From Rhododendron vialii (Eukaryota; Streptophyta; Magnoliopsida; Ericales; Ericaceae), in the NCBI RefSeq assembly GCF_030253575.1, contig NC_080569.1, positions 15,866,001 to 15,930,000 on the forward strand: a stretch of 64,000 nt of DNA. The letters run 5' to 3'. The notes beneath the pieces are model-generated. The model was given only the letters and a program-made list of their open reading frames with translations, was not told where the DNA came from and ran no database searches. Of the stretch, positions 47,459-58,863 are shown piece after piece. Each line of letters opens with the position of its first letter. Positions within the stretch are counted from its first letter, which is position 1. The translations under genes were made by a program, and so were the position numbers.

Positions 47459-49198
47459 TGTAGAGACCTGTATTTATTTTATCAATATTAACATTTTATA
47501 AATGCATGATTATTGGGAAAGAAAAGTGAAATAATGGTGTTTATGTGATTTAGCGCTAAAGTGGTAGAATTGATTGTGAAAAGGTGCAAGTGGAATTTGT
47601 GGATTTGTGTGTTTATATAGGAGGGTGTGAAAGTATCACACACACACACACACCTCTCTTATTCCCTCCGTCCCTTTCTCCCTTTCCTGGTGTCTCTCTC
47701 TCCCTTTCTTGCTCTCACTCAAACTCCACCCAAATCACCCAAAATCTACACAAAACTACCTCCAATCTTTCATTCCTACACGTATTGGAGCTCGTTTCTC
47801 ATCGGATTGAGCTCGGTGGAGGCGTATTCCATCTAATTCCAAGGTTTGGGAGTAGGGCTTGAAGAATCCTTAGATTTTGTTCTTCAATCTTGAGGTAGGG
47901 AGTTCTAACTTTCAATATATGTCAATGACTTGTTTCCTATAGCTTGAATCTTGCCATTGATCGTTTTTGTTGTTGTTGAGGTTATTGTTGTCGTTGAACC
48001 CATAAAAATCTGCAGAAAATCTGTTCGAACTGAGCTGGTATTGATACCATTTTGTCAGGTATCGATACCTTTGTGTTTTAAAACCCAAAAAATCACTTGG
48101 TATCGATACCATTTGTCTTAGGTATAGATACCCTTGCGTCTAGAGCGTTTCTTGGCCCAATAGTATCGATACCTTTGTATCGATACTTGTTGCTTAGGGA
48201 CAATTTTTCAACCTTTGTTCCAAACTTCATCCTTTTGATCCCTGATCACTTCTAACTTGTTCCAAACACTTTTCAAAACACCCTGTTACATGACTAACTA
48301 TATTCGTTGAGTTTATGGAGTATCTTCGCAACTATTGCCTTTGTTCGGTCGAAATTTTACATTGATGAACCACGATTGTATTGGAATGACATAATTCGAA
48401 GATACGTGATGCTTGAGCATTCTTTGACACAACGCGAACATTCAGGACTCGTCGACGGGTGAGTGCCTGGCAGAGGACATCGAGGTCCTTTAATTGGCTC
48501 GGCAGGAGCTATATGCTCGTATTGGATACTTCAGGACCTCCCATTGGGTAAGGTGTTTGGGAGAGGACATCGGAGTCTTTTAATTGGCCCGGCAAGAGCT
48601 ACGGCTCAAGACACTTGTACGAGATACAATTGGACATGTGGTATTTCAAAAGGTTACTCTTTGAGTCATATGGTTGGTTTCGAAAACGAAATATTGAACT
48701 ATCGATTACTGTTACTGTCCATTCTTGAACTTAGTATCATTGTTCATTATAAGATCATCCCTATATTTCATGTGCATACATTGTTAGATTTGAGCTTCCT
48801 ACTGGGCTAGTGTAGCTCAAACCTTACATCATTTTCAGGTACTAACTCAAGGCAGTAGCTGCATGTTTGAAGTGCTTGGACGTGGACATCATTTTGAAAG
48901 CTAACTTAGAGGAGTTACTAAGTCATATTTGTAAATTATTTTTGGAAGATGTATTTGTAACTCTATTTGTAAATCTTTTGATTAAAGAATATTGTAAGTT
49001 CTTAACTCTCGTTTGATATTCAGTATTTATGTTGATTTGGGCCTTGGAGCCAAAGATATACTATTTGGAAACTGTTGGATGTTGAGGTGTTACTAAAGAA
49101 ATGAAAATGTCAAACTCTTTTGGGGTATTGTACAGATTAATGTGAGATTTTATTTGTGGAAACCTTTTATATTTATGTTGAAAATTGAGGGCGTGACA
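47459..49198 (+). mobile_element. LTR-like element, GTCAA duplication
   Basis: Runs TGTAGAGACC ... GAGGGCGTGACA and is flanked exactly by GTCAA (47454-47458 and 49199-49203). No gag/pol and no long internal direct repeats, so solo-LTR-like. A TATA-like TTTATATAGG at about 47612, then a CA microsatellite and a CT-rich leader, look like an LTR U3/R promoter. GGTATCGATACC-type motifs recur at 48050-48185, and a repeated AGAGGACATCG...TTTAATTGG block at 48470-48600. Same 3' end as 5611-7460. Confidence 0.7.
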
Positions 49199-49709
49199 GT
49201 CAAGATTTCTTTGAACCAATGATTGAGAATTTGCAATGATTTCATTGTGGTCTATCAGCATTAAAGGTGAACGTTTCTATTCTAACATTTCGTGACTAAT
49301 CATTTTCCTATTCCACTCTAACCTTTCCTATTCCAAAGTCACTCTCTTTTTCCCTTTCTTTTTCTATTCCCAACTTCACGTAATAATTCCAAAGTTACAC
49401 AAATGTGAAATAGGAAAGTCTTTCTTAATAATAATAATTCCAAAGTTACACAAACGAGAAATGGAAAAGTCTTCCCTATTCCAAACTCTTTTTGTGATGC
49501 CCTTTCTCTACCTCTTCCCCTCCATCCCCAATGATTGAGGGTGGGTAGGGGTGACTATGGTTCGGATTGATTTGGATTTATAGTAAACAGAGAACCAATT
49601 CAACACCTACGGATTATAAATTTGGAGAACCAAATCAACCCACAAAAGACATATAACCAAACCAATCCAAACAATTAAAATATAGTTAAGTTTTGATTTT
49701 TAAACCACA

Positions 49710-50239
49710 GTTTGCTCATGGGGTGTACACTGGTCGGGTCGGGTTGGGTTTGACCCTAACCCGCCACCCGACCCGACTTGATTGGGTTGGAATTTTTGGA
49801 ACTGACCCCGTTCGAATGAACGAGGGAAACCATCCGATCGGATTTACGGTTGGGTCAATCGGGCCCGGTAGAAGTAGATCAAACAAAGAGATTTTGTAAG
49901 AGATTCAGTGGATTAGATTGAGAAGAAGAAGTAAATCAAGCAGAAAAAAGGATTTAAGCACTATAATCTCAGAAAAATATCAAAAATTTGTAGATCATAA
50001 ATTAACTTACAGAGAGAGAACGAGAAACAGAGGGCAAGGTGATGGCGATGGCGCTGTGGCGGTGGGCTGGTGGCTGTGGCTAGTGGGTCGACATGGTGAG
50101 AGGTGGAAAAGGGTCTCCATTTCCCAGCCCAGAGTATGAGAGAGAGAGGAGCAGAGGAGGAGTCCTTCTGGAGGATTGTGTGGCGCTTGGTTCTCTTTGG
50201 ACTCAGTTAGAGGAGTAAAAGTAAGTGTATGCATAGTAG
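49710..50239. repeat. 530-bp direct repeat, copy 1
   Basis: Begins with the 8-bp target duplication GTTTGCTC plus the left end of the middle hAT-like element and ends GCATAGTAG. By eye it is identical base for base to 51153-51682. Open frames inside both copies are identical and low-complexity; I do not call them genes. Confidence 0.95.
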
Positions 50240-50715
50240 AGATATATTTCTTTATTTCGAATTTCTTTATTTATATACGATATTTTCATTTATTTATATA
50301 CGATAGGTCCCGAGAATATTGTAATGAATATTCTGACTTACTTGACCTGACTTATAGCTTTTTTGTTCGTATATAAAGCGGATTCGAAATTCTCTTTCAT
50401 TCCACCTGTACCCAGGCGCTTCATATTCGCCCGGAGATTGTCTGTCTTTAAGAATGAAGAAAATTGTGTAGGGTTGTATAGATCTCGATCAAATCTATAT
50501 ACGCCAACTCTTCTGATTTTACAAATTTCCTCCACTTCAAACTGAACAAGGAAGCTATAAGTCAGAATATTCATTGAAAGGGTCTCGGAGACCCAGGAAA
50601 ACAGAAGATCAGAAAAAGAATGCTTAAGAGCATAAGCACATGGATAAGGTCACACTAAGACGTTAATTTTGGATCCAAATTCGAGATTTTCCTTATACAG
50701 TATCATCGTATCGTT

Positions 50716-50760
50716 AGAAAATAAATAGGCACTCAAAACAAGTACATGTTCCAGCATCAT
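50716..50760 (-). pseudogene. ndhE: 5' fragment of plastid ndhE
   Basis: Codes MMLEHVLVLSAYLFS, the start of the plastid NADH dehydrogenase-like subunit 4L, then stops matching. It is a fragment in nuclear DNA and cannot make a subunit. Confidence 0.85.
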
Positions 50761-50986
50761 TAACCAACTCCTTATTAATCTCAATTCATTTCAATATGAA
50801 CAACAATTCAACTGATTACATTGACTAAAACTGACTAAAATAGAATAAGTACGGAACAAAAGAATAGATTGGTAATAGATTGAACTAAAAACATTTTTAT
50901 TTTAGACATGAATTCAAATAGAATGGAAGAGAAAGGAATTTGATAATCTAGAACAAAGTTTGATTTGGATTTCTCGTTCTAAAGAT

Positions 50987-51143
50987 TTAGTATTGACGAG
51001 CTACAGTGATTGCACCTATTAAAGCAATTAAAAGAATTATTGAAATGAGCTCAAATGGAAGAAAAAAATCTGTTGATAAATGAATACCAATTTGTTGACT
51101 ATTACTTATCAAATCTTGCTCTAGAATCTGGTTGGATCTTATC
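50987..51143 (-). pseudogene. ndhG: 3' fragment of plastid ndhG
   Basis: Codes the C-terminal stretch with [36 protein letters not shown] and GAITVARQ, then TAC and TAA. No stops or frameshifts, so the transfer is fairly recent. Only the end of NADH dehydrogenase-like subunit 6 is present. Confidence 0.9.
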
Positions 51144-51152
51144 AAAGTAAGT

Positions 51153-51682
51153 GTTTGCTCATGGGGTGTACACTGGTCGGGTCGGGTTGGGTTTGACCCT
51201 AACCCGCCACCCGACCCGACTTGATTGGGTTGGAATTTTTGGAACTGACCCCGTTCGAATGAACGAGGGAAACCATCCGATCGGATTTACGGTTGGGTCA
51301 ATCGGGCCCGGTAGAAGTAGATCAAACAAAGAGATTTTGTAAGAGATTCAGTGGATTAGATTGAGAAGAAGAAGTAAATCAAGCAGAAAAAAGGATTTAA
51401 GCACTATAATCTCAGAAAAATATCAAAAATTTGTAGATCATAAATTAACTTACAGAGAGAGAACGAGAAACAGAGGGCAAGGTGATGGCGATGGCGCTGT
51501 GGCGGTGGGCTGGTGGCTGTGGCTAGTGGGTCGACATGGTGAGAGGTGGAAAAGGGTCTCCATTTCCCAGCCCAGAGTATGAGAGAGAGAGGAGCAGAGG
51601 AGGAGTCCTTCTGGAGGATTGTGTGGCGCTTGGTTCTCTTTGGACTCAGTTAGAGGAGTAAAAGTAAGTGTATGCATAGTAG
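51153..51682. repeat. 530-bp direct repeat, copy 2
   Basis: Apparently identical to 49710-50239, including the GTTTGCTC target site. It ends within 3 bp of the start of the nested hAT element at 51680. Confidence 0.95.
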
Positions 51683-52431
51683 GGCTACTCAAAAAATCCG
51701 GTGAACCGTGAAATCGGTCTGGACCGAATCGATCCGTACCTTTTGGATTTTGTCCGTGGATCAATGGTTCGGACACGGATTGAAAAATTAGAAAACCGTG
51801 ACTCGAGGTTCGGTCCACGGATTTTCATTACGAAACCATGGATTAACTGAATCGGACCGTGAGATATTTATTTTATATAAATAATATATATATGTGTGTA
51901 TTTATATAATAAATTGTTAGTAATGTTAACACTTTTTTTCACCAATTTTAGTATTTTATCTTAATAATGGGATATAGTGTCGATGTACATAAAATATAGG
52001 GAGTAAATCGTAATTTTTTTGTATAAATTACAGGTAACCCTAGTTGAGTTTCAGTAGTTCGTTTGTTTTCCGGTTCTTTTATGTTATGTAATGTACTACA
52101 ATGATACAATCGTACTAGTGTTTTAGATTCTTTTGAATTTGATTTTTGAAGTAAGCCTTTAGTAGTTTATGTAACAAGTGCTTTCTAGTGGTGTTAAACT
52201 TAATTTTGAATGTAATCTTCTTCCTTTTTATTGTGGGATATATGCTTGAATTTTATTTTTGCTAAAATCCGTGGACAAAACCGTAACCGATCCGCGAGTC
52301 ACGGATCGGATTGGAACTGGGCCGTAGGACTTTTGGTCTGGACACGGATTTCATTTTGTAAAAACCGTGACTAGCGGTTCGGTCCTTGGATTCCTAGAAA
52401 TCCGAACCGAACTGGACCGCGAGCAGCCCTA
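51680..52431. mobile_element. Inner non-autonomous hAT-like element
   Basis: Starts TAGGGCTACTC and ends GAGCAGCCCTA. Flanks ATGCATAG (51672-51679) and ATGCATTG (52432-52439) agree at 7 of 8. Subterminal CCGTGA/TCACGG and CGGACC motifs occur at both ends. It shares the TAGGGCTG-type terminus with 27570-28421. Confidence 0.75.
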
Positions 52432-53506
52432 ATGCATTGGAGAGAGAGAGTGTGTGTGTGTCTGTATATGGTTGGGTCGGGTCAGACCCGACGGGTTGAA
52501 AACATAGAGACCCGAGAATCAATTTTTTACAGAAACTAACTTGTACCCGACCGCAGCAGTGGTTCGAAAACTGCCCGAAACCCTTCGGGTCGGTGCGGGT
52601 CCACGGGTATTCTGCACACCCCTAGTTTGCTCTGAATTAAGTTATCATCTTCAAAAAATATTAAAGTACTTAACATTGCGAAAATAAATTAAATAAAAAG
52701 TTATATTAAAACAAGTCCCATTCAAATTTAAGCGCATCGAGCCACTAGTGGACATCATCATACCATCATCCTCCAAAACACACTAACATCAACCAACTAA
52801 TTAAGAGTGAAATACTAACAGTTGCCTCAAGTCTTAAACTAAGAAAATGAAATACTGGTAAGTCACTAAAATGAACCAACTAAGAGCATCCACAATGGAC
52901 TAATTAAAAGTTATCACATCACCTTTTTGATTATTCATTTAAGGGGTTGCTAAGGTCAATCAATAATGTAGAGCTCCACAATGGCATAATCAAAATTAGA
53001 TAACCAAAATTTGTCATATCACTTTTTCAAACTACAAAACCTAAAAAACTATTAAATATAGAAAACTTTTATTTTAATAGTTTTCAAACTAATCAAAATT
53101 ATTTATTAGAAATACAAAGTAATTTTCCCAAAACAATTTTTTGAAAAAAAAAAGTTTAAAAAAAAAAGAAATAGTTTTTGAAAAAATAATAATTTTTTTG
53201 AAAAAACAGTTTTGTGTAATTAAAAAAAAACTATTTTGTAAAATAATTTTGTGACAAATATGGTTGAGAGAGAGTGTGAAAATGGACGAGAGATAAAAAT
53301 TTTGTGTAATGATGAGTGTACTTAATTGGAAAGTTACGGTGTTCACTAAATTTGATTATTGACAAAAGGTTGTTAGTTTTGGTTATCCAAGGGCCAAAAT
53401 TTGATTAACTGTTAAGAGGTTGCTAAGCTTGGTTTCCAATATGAACACTTTTTTGAGCAAATATTGCTAAACTTAATGACATTTTGATTTTGATTGGATG
53501 GACCTA

Positions 53507-53733
53507 GAGACCCTGCCAAGTAGGGGTGCTTGGCAGGGGGTGCCGAGCACATCTCGGGCGTCCAAAAGTGTTTTTGGACGACCTAGATGTAAATGTACCA
53601 AACGGATTTAAAAAAAAAAAGGAAAAGGAAAAAGATGTTTTGATCCGGGCCGTTGATTCCAAGATGAAAGGCAGGATTGGTTGCTCGGCACCCGCTTGGC
53701 AGGGGTGCCGCTCAGCCAGGTCCCCAGGTCCAC
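53507..53733. mobile_element. TIR MITE, GGACCT...AGGTCC type
   Basis: GCTTGGCAGGGGGTGCCGAGC at the left is inverted at the right (GCTCGGCACCCGCTTGGCAG), with outer GGACCT / AGGTCC. The flanks show no clear duplication. A structure of this kind suggests Mutator-like MITEs. Confidence 0.6.
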
Positions 53734-53986
53734 TTACTCTAAAGAATACCACATCTTAAATTGTTTAACCAAATAAAAGACCAAAAATAATTATTAAAAC
53801 CATTGAATTGAAATGAGGCAGCAAAAAGGCAGTAGCAGCAGCATGGTAGCTATCAACTTCTAATAATCATATCATTATCTTGGCAAGAAAGGAAAACTCA
53901 ATATTGCGGTGGATTTAATAGGATCAATAAATTAGGAAAGTAGTTAACTAAGGCTCTCATATTTATTTGGTGAATCATAATTGAAT

Positions 53987-53989
<3 letters not shown>

Positions 53990-54029
<40 letters not shown>
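53990..54029. repeat. (AT)n(GT)n microsatellite
   Basis: A compound dinucleotide tract inside the outer hAT-like element. Confidence 0.95.
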
Positions 54030-54473
54030 CTATTATACGATTCGGATCGGTTTGGAACCATAATAGCAAACATGAATTCACAAACCAAACCATATAACGT
54101 GGTTTCTAATTTTTTTAACCATGACCAAACCATTCTACTACAAAATCGAACCAAATCTTTTGGTTTAGATTGGTTTGGACTGGATTCGCGGTTTGGCGAA
54201 TTTTTGGCTCACCCCTAAGGGTGAGCGTGAAGATGAGCAACTCATGATTTCATGGTGTTTTCAGGGGAAGAAAAAGAAAGAGAGAAAGGTGTTTAATCTG
54301 ATTTTTTTTGAACTGAAGCTTTTTTTTTTTTCAGGCCGCGCATACTGAAAATTGATTTACCCATGTTTGTAGGAGTAGTATTTAACTTTCACGATAATGT
54401 TAAAGCACCCTTTTTCCTTGCACACAATCAGATTATGTGCTTACAAGTAACGTGAAACTATATAATAATTCAT

Positions 54474-54604
54474 GAGTACTGTCATGTGGTACTCCCGATA
54501 ACTTTACAACAACATATTTTTGTGGATTCTACCACTACGTGTATGGACCATACATGAATGTGTGGTTGTAAAATGGTATGGAGTACTACGTGGCAGTACT
54601 CCCG
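54474..54604. mobile_element. Small foldback MITE
   Basis: GAGTACTGTCATGTGGTACTC at the left pairs with GAGTACTACGTGGCAGTACTC at the right (inverted, few mismatches); the middle also pairs in part. Confidence 0.6.
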
Positions 54605-54671
54605 GAATATTGAATAATTACTCACAAGTAACACACATTTTGAAAAGTCCCACCATGCCCATGGATTGAGA

Positions 54672-54881
54672 AATCCTGTAGTGCAAGGCACCCTGTAGGG
54701 GCACACGCGGGCCATCGATCTTGACAATAAATGGTTGAGATGATTTTTAATTATGACCAGTAAGAATCATTTATTACCAGTCATAATTAATTTTTAATGT
54801 GGATCATTGATTGATGAGATCGATAACTGTGTGCCATCTTACACGTGCACTACACGGGGTGCACTACAGCACCCCGGATCC
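54672..54881. mobile_element. Foldback MITE
   Basis: TGTAGTGCAAGGCACCC at the left is inverted at the right (GGGGTGCACTACA). The central AATTATGACCAGTAA / TTACCAGTCATAATT is a near-perfect stem. Confidence 0.6.
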
Positions 54882-57800
54882 CATGTCCATGGAGACACAT
54901 GGAATTCTTTATGTGTGTAATACGCTTAGAACCAATGGTAATAATACCATACCAGGTGGCCAATTAGAACGATGTTGATTTTACTGTTAATTATTTATTG
55001 GCTAACGTTATGCAATCTCCTTAGTTCTGAAGAACTTATAATTTTATTTTTGTTTTTTATTCTTCAAGTGTGATAGATTTTCAAGACCATAAGAGCCTCA
55101 ATGGAGTTGTTGGGTCCTATGTCCAGGTAATTGATTTAGGTTGATGGGGTAAAGTTTCTTTAGGCACATACTACGCTATGTTAATGTCAATTTATTTGCA
55201 AAAGGAAAGCATTCATAAATAACTTCAAGAATACATAGTTCTAGGAATTGAAACAAAAGAAATGAAAGCTTATTGCATAGACTGAGCTTCACGCGCTAGG
55301 ATGAAACAAAAGAAATGTTGACTTCTTTTGCTATTCAGCGGTTGACCTTTTTTTCTCTTTCTTAAAAAGGTTTTAGTGAGTCTCAAAGCTTCAATATGAG
55401 GCAAGGTATCATTTGGGCATGAAAATTTGAAAAACTTTCTTTCTGTATTTTGTTTTCTAGGTTGTGACCTCTATAATTCTGAGTGTTTTGAAACCGTAGC
55501 TCTGCGATGATTCCTTTTCTGCATGTCATGAATGTAGTTTGGGTTCTTTGTGGAACTGATGTGTACAAGCAGCATAAGCATGCAATTATGTCAGTGTGTT
55601 CAATATATAAACTTGGAATTTGTTCTTCCTAAGACTCGATGAATTGATGCACTCGATTTTGGACATTAGGACTGAAAAGCTTTGTGAGTTTCACGACTTT
55701 TGGTGTAATTTTTTAGTGGGCCATGTTTCAGTTTTTTTTTTCATTGCTGGGCCTTTTTTTGCTCATTGTTGGTGCATATTATTTCCCGTCACTATGTCAG
55801 AAAATAAAGCACACATTTCACTTATCCGTAGGTAGTTGGATTGTATTTGCCGTGTCAATAAATTGAAAGAGAGCTTGGCTTAGTTGTAGGTACAATATGT
55901 CGAGTTCTATCTCTTTCTCTTTCGTGCCAAGTGGAACCTATAATCAATTTAGTGTTTGAGCTACTACCAAGTTTTAAAAGGTAATTTCAATTGGGATGGG
56001 TAATGCAGTAGGCACAAGTACGTAATTGATGAATTTTTAAAACTGCTCTATGCCTCTTTTCTTTTCCTTTTTATATTAACCCTATGTGAAGCTTATTTCA
56101 GAATGCATATTTTGGTGGAGGTTAGGGATGTTGGAAAGAGCCGATTGTGGTTTAGTTGACTTAGATTGTGATTAAATTTTGTTGCAAAATTTAACAGCTT
56201 TGTTTTTATTGGTTGGTGTAAACTGATGTATTGTTTTTTTAAATTCATTCGCTCGAAATTGGTTAGATGGACTCTGTTTGACGCTTAATTTTTTTTTTTT
56301 AAAATCCTGGTTTGTTATTGGGTTGGTCAGAAGCAGGGAAGTGTAATTCAATTTAGTTGTGCTCAAAGCGTGTGCGGGGTGGGCATTGTGTCGTGTCCAG
56401 TCATGTTTGTGTAGTGTCATTTTGTATTTCGTGTCTTTTTGGGTTCGTGTCAATATACCTATTAACATTAACATGTCAAATATCTTGACACTAACCCGAC
56501 CTGCTTAAAATTGTGTCATGTTCGGGTTGACATTATTAAGACCCTTTATTTTTTTTAATATTTTTTTAATATTTATATAGAATTATATATTTTTCAATGT
56601 TTTCAACCAACTACTTATTTGACTTAATTACAAAAACTGAAAACATTTTCAATACCATTATACTCATAGAAATGATAAAGCTGGTCAAATCATGACATTG
56701 AAAAATGCCTCAAGTCACAACTATATATACGTCTCAGAATTAAATAATTTTGTATGATTTTTAGCTAAAATAATAATAAAAAACCAACAACTATAGATTA
56801 AGTTTATACAAATTTTAAACTAAAAGACTAGGCCTAAATAATGAAAAAATAATTTGAATAAGCCTAGATAAATTTAATTAATTTTGGACTCTTTAGCATG
56901 GAAGCTCAAGTGAATAAGTGATTAGAAAATTAAATATTCAATTGGTTTTGATTTAAAAATAATAATCTAATGGGTTCTAATAGTATACATGTTTTGCCTT
57001 TTCCATAATTCTATTAGTTTGTTTCTATACATGTTAACCAAACATGATTTTGTAAAATCAAATCTCCTACTAATTAGGAAATTCAAAAGAATCAAAACTA
57101 ATTGTGTCGTGTCGTGTTCGAGTCGTATCATTTCGGGTCAACGTGTCGACACGAAAAAGTAAACAGTTATCCACGTCCTTATTGAGTTACGCGTGTCAAA
57201 TCCATGTTTGACCCATTTAATTGCCATGTTGGCGGGTCGTGTCATACTCATGTTCGTGTCAAAAAGTGGTCGACCCAAACCCTCTAACTTCGTGTTAGGT
57301 TCGTGTCGTGTTAACAGATCATGTCTGAAATTTCCACCGCTTGATAAAAAAGTTATGGCTTCAATTTTGTTAAATTCACATAGCGGTTTAGTCGGTTCTT
57401 AATATGATGGGTGTTACAAAAATGTCAACTATTGTTTTTTTTTCTTTTTCTTTTTCTTTTTCTTTCAGGAGCATAAAAATCAAATGGTGTAATAAAGGGG
57501 AAAAGGGGGACTTAGGAGGGTTCTGGGATTGGGTGGAGAAAGGATTATTTTACAGAATTATTTTGTTATTTAGAGGTACTTAAGGATTCGAGTCATTATA
57601 ATTGGGATTAGAGCACAATTTTGGTCTATATGGTGGGGCCACCTTTTGGGTTTGGAACGAGCTTGATAATATACTGGGTCAATACAACGAGGACGTTGCA
57701 TCATAAGGTGAGGAAATTGTGAGAGCTCACCTTGGCATATAAGTCTCACATTGGCAAGATGTAGGAAATGAAGCTGGTATATATATAACATATCGCCACG

Positions 57801-58863
57801 AGCTATTGTATAACTTGAGGTTAACCTTTTGAGCCACGTGTGTTCTGGGTGCGCCCCATTGTTTTAACTGTTGGGGTTGTCCCATGTATCTCGGCTTTAG
57901 GCCTTTCTGGTGTTTGGGCTTGTCCCATTTAGGTGTTTCTTTGGTTGACAACTTACCAATCTTGGGTTTGGGTCTGGGATTGAACACTATCGTTGTTTTC
58001 TCCTTGTTCATGTTAATCTAAGGTTAGTATAATTTCTTTTCGCTGTTCAAGATTATTATTTTTTTGAGCCACGTGATTATACTAATGGTTAGCAAGTCAG
58101 CTGTTGCGAGTCATTATGTTGTACCTGTACTTCCGAAGAGATCTATGTGGGATCATATTTGTTAGATAGATGTCATTCTCTTAGGGTACATACTAGAATT
58201 TTAGAATACTTCACAAGTTTTTTTGAAAGTGTTTATGGGCTAATTACTCCCTTTTATTTGTATTTGTTATAATTGTAGGATATCCGTGCCTAATGACTAA
58301 GTAAATGACTACCATGAAGTAGTAGGAGTCCATACAAAAGTAAATTAGCTGACCTGAAAATATCTCTATAAATGGCAGCTCATTCTTTTTGAAAAGAATG
58401 TGTGTGTGGCAGTCTCATAGAGCATGCTCTATGCATATGCTTATGCATTTTTAGCATGCATTGGATATGTTAATATGTAGGTTAAACCTAGCAAATGATA
58501 AAAGGCCGCCATCGAAGAGTAGACCATCCAAACGAGATTTATGTATTAATTTTATATTTTAACATCTTTCTTGATAAATCATCAAAATTTTAGTAGCATT
58601 TTTTTTCCAACACATTTTGTTCACAAAACAATTATAATCAGTTTTTTACCGATGGACCATCCAAACGAAATAAGTTTAATAAAAATAATCAAAAAACTGG
58701 TTCAATACGAAAAGTGCATCAAAAGCTGGGTGATGAATAGCCGTTATATTTGATAATAAACCCTTATAAGTGCAACGAACATTTATTGGCCAATTTGCCT
58801 CTTGTTAATCTTTACCCTTTATTTGTTCTCTCCCATCGAAAGAATAAATCCAATGCAGTACAA
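54882..58863. other. Intergenic stretch with an old hAT-like remnant
   Basis: No confident gene. GTGGGCATTGTGTCGTGTCC (56378) and GTCGTGTTAACAGATCATG (57317) with TGAAATTTCCACC may be the two ends of a decayed hAT-like element (about 56370-57345); GGTCGTGTC/GACACG motifs crowd both ends. A TCTTTT repeat lies at 57430-57467. Confidence 0.4.

Larger units (their letters stand above)
50240..51152 (-). mobile_element. Nuclear plastid DNA insert (NUPT), rearranged
   Basis: Minus-strand translation gives the C-terminus of plastid NdhG, then a spacer of about 226 bp, then the NdhE start, in the plastid operon order. It breaks within ndhE at about 50716 into other sequence (GAGCATAAGCACATGGATAAG, GGATCCAAATTC) that I recall from the plastid inverted-repeat/rrn16 upstream region. 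GGGCGAATATGAAGCGC (inverse strand, about 50420-50436) is a recognisable piece of the rrn16 promoter region. GAACAA..AAGCTATAAGTCA occurs twice in inverted orientation. So it is plastid DNA, but a mosaic. Confidence 0.85.
49718..52624. mobile_element. Middle hAT-like element, rearranged inside
   Basis: Ends ATGGGGTGTACACTGGTCGG and TATTCTGCACACCCCTA with perfect 8-bp flanks GTTTGCTC (49710-49717 and 52625-52632). Subterminal GGGTCGGG/CCCGACCC repeats occur at both ends. No transposase. Inside are the plastid-DNA insert, a second copy of the first 530 bp, and the younger hAT element 51680-52431. Confidence 0.8.
49546..54217. mobile_element. Outer hAT-like element containing nested elements
   Basis: Starts TAGGGGTGACTATGGTTCGG and ends GCGAATTTTTGGCTCACCCCTA. 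Flanks AGGGTGGG (49538-49545) and AGGGTGAG (54218-54225) agree at 7 of 8 positions. Both arms are rich in AACCAAACC/GGTTTGG motifs. About 2.9 kb is the younger element at 49718-52624. The pairing of these two ends is inferred. Confidence 0.5.

Noticed and set aside
47584..47862. 92-codon plus-strand frame
   Set aside because: A translation of CA and CT repeats in the leader-like part of an LTR-like element.
49918..50139. 73-codon open frame repeated exactly at 51361-51582
   Set aside because: Its identity follows from the 530-bp duplication. The peptide is low-complexity and lies in subterminal transposon DNA, so it is not a gene pair.
49710..51682. 530-bp repeats as LTRs of a small retrotransposon
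   Set aside because: The repeats lack TG...CA ends, no primer-binding site follows the first copy, and the inside is plastid DNA. The repeat start is explained by the hAT target site GTTTGCTC.
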